The notes under the pieces: model-generated
The model's input: only the letters and a program-made list of their open reading frames with translations
Databases searched by the model: none
Told to the model about the DNA's origin: nothing
NCBI GenBank assembly: GCA_001898145.1
Contig: MKSR01000008.1
Span: 124,001-188,000 of the forward strand
Source of the DNA: Dyadobacter sp. 50-39
Lineage (GTDB): Bacteria > Bacteroidota > Bacteroidia > Cytophagales > Spirosomataceae
Direction: 5' to 3'
DNA length: 64,000 nt
Shown here: piece after piece, positions 1-7,964 of the stretch
Layout of the letters: the number at the start of each line of letters is the position of its first letter
Position numbering within the stretch: the stretch's first letter is position 1
Program-made: the position numbers and the translations under genes

Positions 1-802
1 CAAGGATCGTATAACCGAAATACAGTTTGTTGGTAGCGATGTCCACGACATTGACCGGAATGTCCCGGATAATGTCCTGGCTCAGCTTGATCGTCGAACC
101 CAATTTGATATCCCTCGACGGCAATGTCCGCCAGCATACGTTGATATTCTCGCTGCGCGTGACGATTTGCTTGGTTGTGTAATCACGCGTAAGGCTCGAA
201 TAATAGGCCATTCGGTATTCGTAGGTTTCTTCGTAATTCCAGCGGTAAAAGCGCGTCTGGTTGCTCGGATCATGCGTGTTCACGTAGATGATCATGGCAT
301 TTCTGCCTTCGTCGACGCGATAGGTTACACTGTCTATCGGCGGTGTTTTGCTTACCACTACGTAATCGGATTCGTATTCGCGCCCGTCAAGCCGCCTGAT
401 CTTCAGCCGGTACCGGGCATCACGGTTGAAAGCAGCCGGCGGCAGTGTGTACGAGCCGTTACCCATGTCACGGAAAGCATAGTTTTCGCCGTTTTCCTGT
501 TCCACGATCAGGGTCGCCCCCGATTCCGTTTCGAACTGCTTGTCGTCATTAGTCCCTTGCGTATGGCTCAGAATAATCCTGCTGGTATCCCCGTCGACAT
601 TCAGGAAACCGTCCACAACGAGGTAGGTATCTGGATTGGTCACTTCCGGCGGCGAAAACGGTTCGATACAGCTGTTGATCACCAATCCTGCCGCCGCAAG
701 CATTCCCGGCGACGCCCATCGCCCCCATTTCCTAGTTCCGTAGCTACTTTTCAGCTTTTTGATGAAGTTTCTTACTTTCACAATCATTCCAAATAAAATC
801 AT
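1..802 (-). CDS. DUF4249 lipoprotein, 3' end cut by window edge
   Basis: About 267 residues are visible and the reading frame is still open at base 1. The start ATG (802-800) overlaps the stop of the gene before it as TAATG, which suggests translational coupling; a second in-frame ATG lies at 787. A basic N-terminus leads to a hydrophobic stretch ending in the lipobox LVINSC (Cys about 45), followed by IEPFSPPEV. The mature part follows its upstream neighbour closely (a YLVxDGFLNV-like block, LPP-x-x-[FY]NR, IDSVT[FY]RVD, VNTHD, FYRW), so the two are tandem paralogues. DUF4249 proteins are Bacteroidota outer-membrane lipoproteins usually found beside TonB receptors; their function is unknown. 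A role in substrate capture for the receptor at 1945-4716 is inference. Confidence 0.85.
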   Translation of the reverse strand, partial: MILFGMIVKVRNFIKKLKSSYGTRKWGRWASPGMLAAAGLVINSCIEPFSPPEVTNPDTYLVVDGFLNVDGDTSRIILSHTQGTNDDKQFETESGATLIVEQENGENYAFRDMGNGSYTLPPAAFNRDARYRLKIRRLDGREYESDYVVVSKTPPIDSVTYRVDEGRNAMIIYVNTHDPSNQTRFYRWNYEETYEYRMAYYSSLTRDYTTKQIVTRSENINVCWRTLPSRDIKLGSTIKLSQDIIRDIPVNVVDIATNKLYFGYTIL

Positions 803-1929
803 TACCAAAAAGAGGGTCTTTGCGTTGTACCACCCTGCAGGCGACAATCAGTGCAAGAATGGGCCGCCACCAGAACAGAATCCGAGCGCGGGCCCCAATA
901 GGTCAGTAGCAGCTTTGCCGTGTTCAGCGCGCACTCATCGGCATCCCGCGACGAGCACCGGATCGGGATAGTGTCAGGTTCGGTGCAGCGCGGGAATATA
1001 CCCAGGTGGGGCGCGACGGTAAGTCTGCGGGTTTCCTCCGTGGCCGCGCTGAAATACCCGAATGCCAGCACGCGCGGGTCGGAAGTATTCCGGATATTGC
1101 CTGTCACCTGCGACGGTAATACGTCAAAAAGGCTTCCGGTACCTTGTGTCGTCTTCGACAGGTCGGTCCAGTATTCAAATGCCTGGCGCGACAGGCCGTA
1201 CTGCTTCACCAGGATGCTGTATTTGATGAAAAGCCTGTTGGTAGAAATCGGAACACGGTTCAGCGGCAGGTCCTTGATAATGTCACTGCTCAGCTTCACG
1301 GTACTTCCGAGCAGGATACTGCCTGATTTCAATGTCCGCCAGCACTTATTGATATTGTCGGGCCGGAGTACCACCGAATCGTTCCTGACCATCAATGCGG
1401 AATAATAAGTAGCCTCATACTCCCAGGTTTCCTCAAATTTCCAGCGGTAAAACTGCGTCTTGTTTTGCGCATCGTGGGTGTTCACGAGAAATATGCCCGC
1501 ATTCAGCACAGGGTCCACTCTGAAAGTAACACTATCGATTGCCGGCGTCACGTTCACAGACACGAAGTCAGATAAATACTCCTGATTGTCCTTCGTCTTG
1601 ATCCGCAGCCGGTACTTTCCCGAGCGATTGTATTGCCGCGGCGGCAACGTGTAAATGCCTGCGCCTGTTTCCGCAAGCGGCAGCGTTTCACCGTTCTCTT
1701 CCTCTACGGCCAGTTGGGCACCCCTTTCAATCGTCGGCAATGCAGTTGCATTCACATTCTGCGTTCTGCGCAACTCGATCCTGGTCGAATCGGTGCCGCT
1801 TACATTCAGGAACCCGTCGATCACCAGGTAGTTTTCATCCGAGTTCACCTCGGGCGGCGAAAACGGTTCTACACAGCTATCCGTCAGCAGCAACCCCAAA
1901 AAAACAATGATCAAATACCAATATCTCAT
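802..1929 (-). CDS. DUF4249 domain lipoprotein
   Basis: 375 residues. An N-terminal hydrophobic segment ends in the lipobox LLLTDSC (Cys19), followed by VEPFSPPEV, so a lipoprotein signal peptide is clear. The rest is a beta-rich secreted domain matching the DUF4249 pattern: an early YLVIDGFLNV strand, LPPRQYNR near residue 97, IDSVTFRVD, VNTHD and FYRWKFEETWEY. Two Cys pairs near the C-terminus (CSSRDADEC and CTDC) could form disulfides in the periplasm or at the surface. It starts 15 bases after the TonB-dependent receptor gene stops and overlaps the next DUF4249 gene by two bases, so all belong to one transcript. The molecular function of the family is not established; partnership with the receptor is inferred from context. 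Confidence 0.9.
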   Translation of the reverse strand: MRYWYLIIVFLGLLLTDSCVEPFSPPEVNSDENYLVIDGFLNVSGTDSTRIELRRTQNVNATALPTIERGAQLAVEEENGETLPLAETGAGIYTLPPRQYNRSGKYRLRIKTKDNQEYLSDFVSVNVTPAIDSVTFRVDPVLNAGIFLVNTHDAQNKTQFYRWKFEETWEYEATYYSALMVRNDSVVLRPDNINKCWRTLKSGSILLGSTVKLSSDIIKDLPLNRVPISTNRLFIKYSILVKQYGLSRQAFEYWTDLSKTTQGTGSLFDVLPSQVTGNIRNTSDPRVLAFGYFSAATEETRRLTVAPHLGIFPRCTEPDTIPIRCSSRDADECALNTAKLLLTYWGPRSDSVLVAAHSCTDCRLQGGTTQRPSFW

Positions 1930-1944
1930 AGCCTGCTGCCGGTT

Positions 1945-4716
1945 TTAGAATCTGAAATTGTAGGTCACGGTCGGAATCGGCTGTCCGAAAATCGACAGCT
2001 GGTAACCATTCACCCTTCCGGCGACGGTCTGGAAATAAACCGAGGTCGGGTTTTTCCTTCCAAGAACATTGTAAACGGCAAGCGTCCAGGAGCTGTGCGC
2101 CAGCTTCTTGATTCTATGATTGCCTTCGATGTTCATCGCTAAATCCACCCTGTAATAGTCGGGAATGCGGAACTGGTTACGATCGGCATAATACACCCGC
2201 TGCGAACCGTCGATCAAGTATTTACCGATCGGCGGCGTATAGGGCCGGCCTGTGCTGTATGTAAAGTTGAACGACAGGCTGAACCGGTGAGAGAACCGGT
2301 AGTTCGAAATCAATGTAAAATCATGCGGCTTGTCGTAGTTGCTCGGATAGAAGTTTCCGCCGTTCGGTGCGTCGGGCGAGTCACGGTCGACCGCCCGCAG
2401 GAGCGTCCGCGCATATGTGTACCCGAGCCAGCCATTCAGCTTCCCGGTCATCTTTTTGATCATAAATTCCACTCCGTAAGCCTTCGCTTTGGTATTGATC
2501 ACCGCCGCCTCAATGTTGTGGTTCATGAATAGCGAATCGCCTCCTTTATAGTCGAGGAAGTTGCGGATGTTTTTGTAATAACCTTCCAGGGAAACCTCAA
2601 TTTTGTTACCCCTGAAATTCCGGTATAACCCAACCGAAAGCTGATCCCCGATCTGCGGCTTGATGTACGGATCGCTCAGCTTCCAGATGTCGGTCGGAGA
2701 CACCGTCATGGTATTTGTCAGCAGGTGAATGTACTGCCGCAGGGTATTGTAGCTTGCTTTGAGGGACAGGTTGTCGAGGATGCTGTACCGCACCGATGCA
2801 CGGTATTCGGGCCCGCCGTAAGACTTGATCTTCTTCCCGGATTTATATACCTCTACCCCTTCCTGGTAAATGTAGTCGATTGGGAAGCCGGGCAAATAGG
2901 TATTGACGGACCTTGGACCCAGGTATTGGAAGAATGACCACCGCAAACCGCCCGAAATCGATAACCGCGGGCTGACCTCCCATTTGTCTTCCAGGTACAA
3001 TGCGCTTTCCGTCGCCTGCTCGGCTTCCAGTTCGTCGGGCAAAATAAGCGATTCATTGCCGCGCGGCTTGAACGAGCCCGGATGCAATTTGTAATATATG
3101 GTACTCAATCCAAATTCCAGCGTGTGTTTCGGGTTCAGCGCATAGCTGAAATCCGCCTTGAAATTGGATTGGTTAATATCAAATTTCAGGTCGAACGAGT
3201 TGAGCGGCAGCCCCTCCGCTTCCATCGCATACTGGTACTTGCTGTGCGACGCGGTGAGCACGCCGTAAAGGCGCGGGTTGAAGGTATGCTTCCATTTGAT
3301 GGAGCCCAGCTGGTTCTGATACGAATATAACGTATCCCCGTAGAGCCGGAACTTGTCGCTGCTGGTGTAGCCCGTCAGCGAGAGGCTGTTCTTCTCATTG
3401 ATTTCGTAGTTCAAATGCAGGTTAACGTCATAGAAGTTCGCCGAGCTGCGGTTGTAGTTTTCATTATCCAATGCCCGGATCACCCAGTTGGAGTAGGTGG
3501 AGCGGCCGCCCAGGATGAAAGATGCCTTGTCCTTAACCAACGGCCCTTCCAGCGTAACCCGACCGGTAACAAGTCCGATCCCGCCCGATGCTACGAATTT
3601 CTTCTTATTCCCGTCCCGGCTGCTGATATCGAGCACAGAGGCCAATCTTCCGCCGAATTTGGAAGGGATCGTGCTTTTGTACAATTCCACTTCCTTCAAC
3701 ACATCCGGGTTGAATGCGGAGAAAAACCCGAAAAGGTGGGACGGATTGTAAATCACCGCATCGTCGTACTGGATCAGGTTCTGGTCTACCGAGCCGCCCC
3801 GGACATTAAGCCCCGTACTGTTCTCTCCCACCGATTTGATACCCGGCAATGTGAGTACCGTCCGCAGCAGGTCCGTTTCACCGAACACCGTCGGTACCTG
3901 TTTCAGGTTCTTGATGGTCAGTTTGACGGTACCCATTTGCGTACCTACCACGTTTTTGTCCATACCTGCCTTCACCGACACTTCTTTCAGTGCGATCACG
4001 CTTTCACGCATTTCAATGTCGAGTTTGCCGTCGGAGTAGAGTATCACCTGCCGCTGTGTTTCACGCATGCCGGTGCTTTTAATGCGGACGACCTGCTTTC
4101 CGCGCGGGATCGTGAGCGCGTATTGCCCGAGCGCGTCGGTGGTTACACCTATGGATGGCGAGTTGATAAATACTGCGGCACCGATCACCGGCTCGCCCGT
4201 CACGGCATTTCGTACGTAACCGGTTATCGTGGAGTTACCCGGTGTGATCCTGTGCTTTCGAATCCCTATTTCGTGGACCTTGCTTTCGGCCGTCGACAGC
4301 AGCTTTTCCTTGATATCACTTTCCGGACCGGCGTAGGCGATGGAGTCGCTTTCCCCGGCACGCTCCGGGTTAAACAACCCTGGTGTGAGCTGGGTGATGA
4401 TCTTCTGCCCATGAGTAATGTAAATGCGTTTTTGCCCATCGATCGCATACTCGAATTCGGAGCCTTTGAAAACCTGGTCGAGCACCTCCCGGATGGAGAG
4501 GTTGTTTACATTCAGGTCGAGGGTGAGGCTATCGAAACGGGAGGCATCATAGTAGAAGTAATAGCCGGTCTGCGACTCCACCTGCTTCACAAACTGATCG
4601 AACCGCGCCGAATCCAGTTTCATTGTGATCTTTTTCTCGGGCGTATTCTGGCCGTAGGAAAAGTGGGTGATAAAAATGCAGCAGAAGATAAGGGTTAGTG
4701 GTAAAAATATTTTCAT
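1945..4716 (-). CDS. STN-domain TonB-dependent outer-membrane receptor
   Basis: 923 residues. A signal peptide (about 1-22) is followed by an STN (secretin/TonB short N-terminal) domain at about 30-105, a carboxypeptidase-regulatory-like beta domain at about 165-250 (starting ITGYVRNAVTGEPVIGA), a TonB plug at about 265-370 (LNVRGGSVDQN, PSHLFGFFSAFNPD, SKFGGRLASVLDI) and a 22-strand-type barrel ending in the aromatic YNFRF. It would take up a ligand across the outer membrane using TonB energy. STN domains in FecA-type receptors usually signal to an inner-membrane FecR anti-sigma factor; no sigma/FecR pair is in this window. The start overlaps the upstream gene as ATGA. The ligand cannot be read from sequence. 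Confidence 0.93.
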   Translation of the reverse strand: MKIFLPLTLIFCCIFITHFSYGQNTPEKKITMKLDSARFDQFVKQVESQTGYYFYYDASRFDSLTLDLNVNNLSIREVLDQVFKGSEFEYAIDGQKRIYITHGQKIITQLTPGLFNPERAGESDSIAYAGPESDIKEKLLSTAESKVHEIGIRKHRITPGNSTITGYVRNAVTGEPVIGAAVFINSPSIGVTTDALGQYALTIPRGKQVVRIKSTGMRETQRQVILYSDGKLDIEMRESVIALKEVSVKAGMDKNVVGTQMGTVKLTIKNLKQVPTVFGETDLLRTVLTLPGIKSVGENSTGLNVRGGSVDQNLIQYDDAVIYNPSHLFGFFSAFNPDVLKEVELYKSTIPSKFGGRLASVLDISSRDGNKKKFVASGGIGLVTGRVTLEGPLVKDKASFILGGRSTYSNWVIRALDNENYNRSSANFYDVNLHLNYEINEKNSLSLTGYTSSDKFRLYGDTLYSYQNQLGSIKWKHTFNPRLYGVLTASHSKYQYAMEAEGLPLNSFDLKFDINQSNFKADFSYALNPKHTLEFGLSTIYYKLHPGSFKPRGNESLILPDELEAEQATESALYLEDKWEVSPRLSISGGLRWSFFQYLGPRSVNTYLPGFPIDYIYQEGVEVYKSGKKIKSYGGPEYRASVRYSILDNLSLKASYNTLRQYIHLLTNTMTVSPTDIWKLSDPYIKPQIGDQLSVGLYRNFRGNKIEVSLEGYYKNIRNFLDYKGGDSLFMNHNIEAAVINTKAKAYGVEFMIKKMTGKLNGWLGYTYARTLLRAVDRDSPDAPNGGNFYPSNYDKPHDFTLISNYRFSHRFSLSFNFTYSTGRPYTPPIGKYLIDGSQRVYYADRNQFRIPDYYRVDLAMNIEGNHRIKKLAHSSWTLAVYNVLGRKNPTSVYFQTVAGRVNGYQLSIFGQPIPTVTYNFRF

Positions 4717-5441
4717 CTGGCTAGGTTATCGTAGGTTTCTACCATCTTCACAATGGCCAATTCGCGGTTCTTCCGGAATTTGATCTTATTCTCCCGCAGT
4801 ACCCTGCGTAAATCCCGCTTATGCTCCGGGAACAGTTCCAGCATTGATTTTTTGGTGTGTACCGAGCGGTAACGACCATCTTTGAAGATATAGAAGAAGT
4901 TCTTTTCCGGATAATAGGCAATCACCCTTTTATCGACAATCTTCTCCTGCCTGGACTTCGTCCTGCGCACGAGCGTACGCGACTTGCCTCCGTAGACGAC
5001 GTCGTAAAATCCCGTCCGCATTTGCGGGTTAATGTCCTTCCCCGATTCGAGCCGGGCGAAATGATGGTTGTCAACAATAAAAGAATCGACTTTCACCGTT
5101 TGCAGCAATACATGATCGCCATTGAAATGCCGGATCACCAGCTCATCATGGAAAATATCGTAGAGCATCGGAATGCTATCGAACTGCTGACCGTCATAAA
5201 GCACCATGCCATTGATCCAGCGGCGCTGCTCGAAGAACTGATGTTCCTCCATGCGGGCGTCGTACACATAGTACTGCCTGCCGTTATAAAGGTCCTGGGA
5301 AATGGAAGTGGCATTCTTATACAGGGACACCGGGTAAGCCGCAACCTCCCGGGCGGAGGAAGCTTCGGCCAATGCCCCCTGGGCGTAAGCTCTCCCCGAA
5401 AACAGGGCACACAGAAATAATGCAGTGGTAAAAATACGCAT
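4713..5441 (-). CDS. Secreted protein of unknown function, first gene of receptor operon
   Basis: 242 residues. A typical Sec signal peptide (MRIFTTALFLCALFSGRAYA, cleavage near residue 20-21) with no lipobox predicts a periplasmic or exported protein. The rest is rich in Tyr, Arg and His and looks like alternating beta strands, with a basic C-terminal third (about 175-242). I do not recognise a named family. The stop TGA shares the sequence ATGA with the start of the TonB receptor gene, so translation of the two is probably coupled, and it is the promoter-proximal gene of the four-gene unit. That position suggests a periplasmic accessory to the receptor, which is inference only. Confidence 0.8.
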   Translation of the reverse strand: MRIFTTALFLCALFSGRAYAQGALAEASSAREVAAYPVSLYKNATSISQDLYNGRQYYVYDARMEEHQFFEQRRWINGMVLYDGQQFDSIPMLYDIFHDELVIRHFNGDHVLLQTVKVDSFIVDNHHFARLESGKDINPQMRTGFYDVVYGGKSRTLVRRTKSRQEKIVDKRVIAYYPEKNFFYIFKDGRYRSVHTKKSMLELFPEHKRDLRRVLRENKIKFRKNRELAIVKMVETYDNLAR

Positions 5442-5537
5442 CTACGCGGTTGATTTTAGTGCAATACGTTTAAAGGCTATCGAAATGTTGCAGTACCGGG
5501 GCTAGTACTTTATGAAGTGAACATAAGTTACATACTT

Positions 5538-5545
5538 CAAATGTA
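5538..5545 (-). promoter_or_regulatory. Candidate -7 box for the receptor/DUF4249 operon
   Basis: On the minus strand this reads TACATTTG, an exact match to the Bacteroidota TAnnTTTG box, about 97 bases before the start at 5441. No clear TTTG is seen 19-20 bases upstream, so the call rests on the -7 box alone. The surrounding DNA is AT-rich. Confidence 0.4.
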
Positions 5546-5637
5546 AATTAAATATTTTATTCGATTTATTAAACTTATTCGCAAAAGAATGAAATGCTAT
5601 TTATCTAATGCATGACCACCGGTTCGGCCTAATCGAC

Positions 5638-5645
5638 TAACTTTG
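5638..5645 (+). promoter_or_regulatory. Candidate -7 box for the epimerase gene
   Basis: Reads TAACTTTG, a match to TAnnTTTG, 37 bases before the ATG at 5682. The upstream -33 element is not convincing. It lies in the 240-base divergent region shared with the receptor operon. Confidence 0.4.
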
Positions 5646-5681
5646 GCCTCGTATAGTTACCACACATTTTATTAACCTTCT

Positions 5682-6743
5682 ATGAAAATACTGATCACCG
5701 GTGGGGCCGGTTTTGTAGGCTCTTCGCTGGCCATAGCCTTGAAAAACAATTACCCTGATTACCAGGTTTACGCCCTCGATAACCTTAAAAGAAGAGGTTC
5801 GGAACTGAATATCCCCCGGCTCAAAAAAGCAGGCGTAGAGTTCGTTCATGGCGATATCCGCAACAAAGAGGATTTCGATGCCATTCCGGCAGTCGATACC
5901 GTGATTGAAGCCTCCGCCGAGCCATCGGTACTGGCTGGTCTGGACGGTACGCCCGACTACCTGATCAACACCAACCTCGTAGGGACTGTCAACTGCCTCA
6001 ACTATGCATTGAAGCACAAAGCCGGGTTCATTTTCCTTTCCACCAGCCGCGTGTACCCGATCAAGACGATCGAGACACTGAATTTCGTGGAGGAGGAAAC
6101 GCGTTTCGCATTGTCGGACGAGCAGCCGGTACCGGGTGTTTCTTCCAAAGGAATCGGCGAAGATTTCCCGCTGAACGGCGCGCGCTCGCTGTACGGCACT
6201 ACCAAGCTGGCATCCGAATTGATCATCCAGGAATACAACGAGTTTTATAATCTCAAAACCGTCATTAACCGCTGCGGTGTCATCACCGGTCCGTGGCAGA
6301 TGGGCAAAGTGGACCAGGGCGTGATGGTGCTCTGGATCGCGAAGCATTATTTCGAACAGCAGCTCGGGTACTTCGGGTACGGCGGTACCGGCAAGCAGAT
6401 CCGCGACATGCTACATGTGGCCGACCTCTACCACCTGATCGACTGGCAACTGCACAACCTCGATAAGGTAAATGGCGAAATCCTGAATGCAGGCGGTGGC
6501 TTGCAAAGCAGCGCTTCATTGCAGGAATTGACGAAAATCTGCCAGGAAGTGACCGGCAAAACGATCCCAATCAAAGTCGTGCCCGAAAACCGCACTGCCG
6601 ACATCCGTCTTTACGTGACCGACAACACAAAAGTTACCGCCTTGACAGGCTGGGAACCGAAGATCGGCATCCGCCAAATCGTCGAGGAAATCACCGCCTG
6701 GCTCGCCGAAAACGAAGCCGACCTCGCGCCGATTTTGAAATAA
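5682..6743 (+). CDS. NAD-dependent nucleotide-sugar epimerase (CDP-paratose 2-epimerase-like)
   Basis: 353 residues, a full-length extended short-chain dehydrogenase/reductase. The Rossmann motif GGAGFVG is at residues 7-13; D33 follows the second strand, as expected for NAD; the active site is seen as LSTSRVY (119-125) and YxxxK (Y171, K175). The segment from NRCGVITGPWQMGKVDQG through GYGGTGKQIRDMLHVADL is typical of the CDP-paratose/CDP-tyvelose 2-epimerase (RfbE-like) group, acting on nucleotide sugars in the cytoplasm for polysaccharide synthesis. No other glycan genes lie beside it, so the substrate is uncertain. It appears to be a single-gene unit ended by the hairpin at 6954-7006. Confidence 0.85.
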   Translation: MKILITGGAGFVGSSLAIALKNNYPDYQVYALDNLKRRGSELNIPRLKKAGVEFVHGDIRNKEDFDAIPAVDTVIEASAEPSVLAGLDGTPDYLINTNLVGTVNCLNYALKHKAGFIFLSTSRVYPIKTIETLNFVEEETRFALSDEQPVPGVSSKGIGEDFPLNGARSLYGTTKLASELIIQEYNEFYNLKTVINRCGVITGPWQMGKVDQGVMVLWIAKHYFEQQLGYFGYGGTGKQIRDMLHVADLYHLIDWQLHNLDKVNGEILNAGGGLQSSASLQELTKICQEVTGKTIPIKVVPENRTADIRLYVTDNTKVTALTGWEPKIGIRQIVEEITAWLAENEADLAPILK

Positions 6744-6774
6744 GGCAATTGCGAAGTTGTTGCGAATGTGTGGT

Positions 6775-6934
6775 CGTTACATGCCCAAGGGCATTTGACT
6801 AAATTGTTAATTATATTTTCTACCAACATTACATGCCTAACGGCATTTTAAGGTTTTGCAAATCGCGTAGCGATGAAATATTGGTGGCAAGATAACCGCA
6901 GAACCGTCCTGTCAATCCCGTCAGGGATGCAACA
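6775..6934. repeat. REP-like element: two hairpin doublets in inverted orientation
   Basis: Four short palindromes occur: ATGCCCAAGGGCAT (6781-6794), ATGCCTAACGGCAT (6833-6846), ATCGCGTAGCGAT (6862-6874) and ATCCCGTCAGGGAT (6915-6928). Their spacing is 52, 29 and 53 bases. Read outward from the centre, both halves follow the same plan: a hairpin, then ATGTAATGTTGGTAG on the left half (minus strand) or ATGAAATATTGGTGG on the right half (plus strand), then about 30 bases, a second hairpin and TGyAACr. The unit is therefore an inverted pair of about 72-base doublets, like repetitive extragenic palindromes mobilised by RAYT transposases. No transposase is nearby. Confidence 0.7.
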
Positions 6935-6953
6935 ACAGAAATAACACCGAAAC

Positions 6954-7006
6954 AAGACTGCAATCAAGTAGTTTCCAAGAACTACAAGATTGCAGTCTTT
7001 GTTTTT
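6954..7006 (+). terminator. Strong terminator after the epimerase gene
   Basis: The arms AAGACTGCAATC (6954-6965) and GATTGCAGTCTT (6988-6999) pair perfectly. Inside them a second stem, GTAGTT/AACTAC, closes on a 6-base loop, and TTGTTTTT follows. The left flank is A-rich, so it could also act on the minus strand. Confidence 0.8.
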
Positions 7007-7023
7007 AGGACCTACCCCGGTCA

Positions 7024-7055
7024 CATTCACTCATTCAATCATTCGATTATTCAAA
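7024..7055 (+). repeat. 8-base tandem repeat just before the HMG-CoA-lyase-like gene
   Basis: Four units, CATTCACT, CATTCAAT, CATTCGAT and TATTCAAA, run head to tail in the 5' leader and end 8 bases before the ATG at 7064. The units are imperfect, so slippage is possible but not certain. Confidence 0.6.
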
Positions 7056-7063
7056 ACTCCCCC

Positions 7064-7909
7064 ATGAAACTCATCGAATGCCCCCGCGACGCCTGGCAAG
7101 GCTTTCATCCCTTCATCCCGTCGGAGATCAAGCTGAAATACCTCAACCAACTCATCCGGGTCGGTTTCGATACGATCGATTTCGGCAGTTTTGTCTCGCC
7201 CAAGGCAATCCCCCAAATGCAGGATACCGCCTGGATTACCGATCGGCTGGATCTTTCGGGCAGCAATACCGGCCTGTTGGCGATCGTCGCGAACGAGCGC
7301 GGTGCGGCAGATGCATGCACGTTCGAGCAAATTGGATACCTCGGCTATCCTTTCTCCGTGTCGGAAACATTCCAATTACGGAATACGCAGGCCACCATCG
7401 CGGAGTCGTTCGAGCGGGTGAAACGCATTGCGGAATTGTGCGCGAAGCACAAAAAAGAACTGGTAATCTACATTTCAATGGGTTTTGGAAACCCTTACGG
7501 CGATGCCTGGGCACCGGAGATTGTGATGGAATGGGTAGAAAAACTTTCTAAACTGGGTGCCAACACCTTTTCGCTGGCAGATACCATTGGGGTCGCGAAA
7601 GTGAATGACATCGGCTGGCTTTTCACTGCATTAATCCCGCATTACCCGGACCTGGAATTCGGCGCACATTTCCATACCAGGCCCGACGACTGGCGCATCA
7701 AGATACAAGCGGCGTACGATGCCGGCTGCCGGCGTTTCGACGGTGCGTTGCTAGGTTATGGTGGCTGCCCGATGGCGCAGGACGACCTGATAGGCAATAT
7801 GCCCACCGAACGACTCGTGGATTTTGCCAAAGAACAAAAGGAACTACTTTGCCTCGACGCCTACGAGCTGGTCAAGGCGCGTTCGATGTTCCAACAAATT
7901 GTGGGATAA
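7064..7909 (+). CDS. Hydroxymethylglutaryl-CoA lyase-like enzyme
   Basis: 281 residues of an HMGL-like TIM barrel (DRE-TIM metallolyase superfamily). The N-terminal ECPRDAWQG matches the PRDG[LF]Q metal/substrate motif, with R8 and D9 in place; FSLADTIGVA and GAHFHTRPD give the expected barrel strands, and HFH supplies metal-binding His. Near the C-terminus GYGGCPMAQDDLIGN matches the HMG-CoA lyase signature with its catalytic Cys. The family cleaves 3-hydroxy-3-methylglutaryl-CoA to acetoacetate and acetyl-CoA, at the end of leucine breakdown. At 281 residues it is slightly shorter than most bacterial lyases (about 300). No leucine-pathway neighbours are present, so another CoA-ester substrate is possible. 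Confidence 0.8.
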   Translation: MKLIECPRDAWQGFHPFIPSEIKLKYLNQLIRVGFDTIDFGSFVSPKAIPQMQDTAWITDRLDLSGSNTGLLAIVANERGAADACTFEQIGYLGYPFSVSETFQLRNTQATIAESFERVKRIAELCAKHKKELVIYISMGFGNPYGDAWAPEIVMEWVEKLSKLGANTFSLADTIGVAKVNDIGWLFTALIPHYPDLEFGAHFHTRPDDWRIKIQAAYDAGCRRFDGALLGYGGCPMAQDDLIGNMPTERLVDFAKEQKELLCLDAYELVKARSMFQQIVG

Positions 7910-7913
7910 ACAA

Positions 7914-7943
7914 AATGCGCCGAAAGTCTCCTCCCGGCGCATT
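7914..7943 (-). terminator. Hairpin between convergent genes
   Basis: AATGCGCCG pairs with CGGCGCATT across an 11-12-base loop. On the minus strand it is followed by TTGTTTA, so it best serves the 7965-9083 gene; on the plus strand the T-tract is weak. Confidence 0.5.
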
Positions 7944-7964
7944 GATCCAATATTTCAAATGCCT

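Larger units (their letters stand above)
6744..7063. other. Intergenic region with REP-like hairpins, a terminator and a tandem repeat
   Basis: 320 bases without a gene. In order it holds an inverted pair of hairpin doublets (6775-6934), a strong factor-independent terminator (6954-7006), and an 8-base tandem repeat (7024-7055) that ends 8 bases before the start of the next gene. Confidence 0.8.

Noticed and set aside
167-796. Plus-strand open frame of about 209 codons at the left end
   Set aside because: The minus strand of the same region codes for a DUF4249 lipoprotein with lipobox and clear similarity to its neighbour; the plus frame is a shadow.
3415-4698. Long plus-strand open frame (about 427 codons) opposite the STN receptor gene
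   Set aside because: It is the antisense shadow of a well-supported receptor gene; its translation has no domain pattern and the opposite strand has full STN, plug and barrel motifs.
6775-6934. Reading the four hairpins as a small CRISPR or as terminators
   Set aside because: The stems differ in sequence, have no unique spacers of constant length and no U-tracts; an inverted REP-like pair explains them better.
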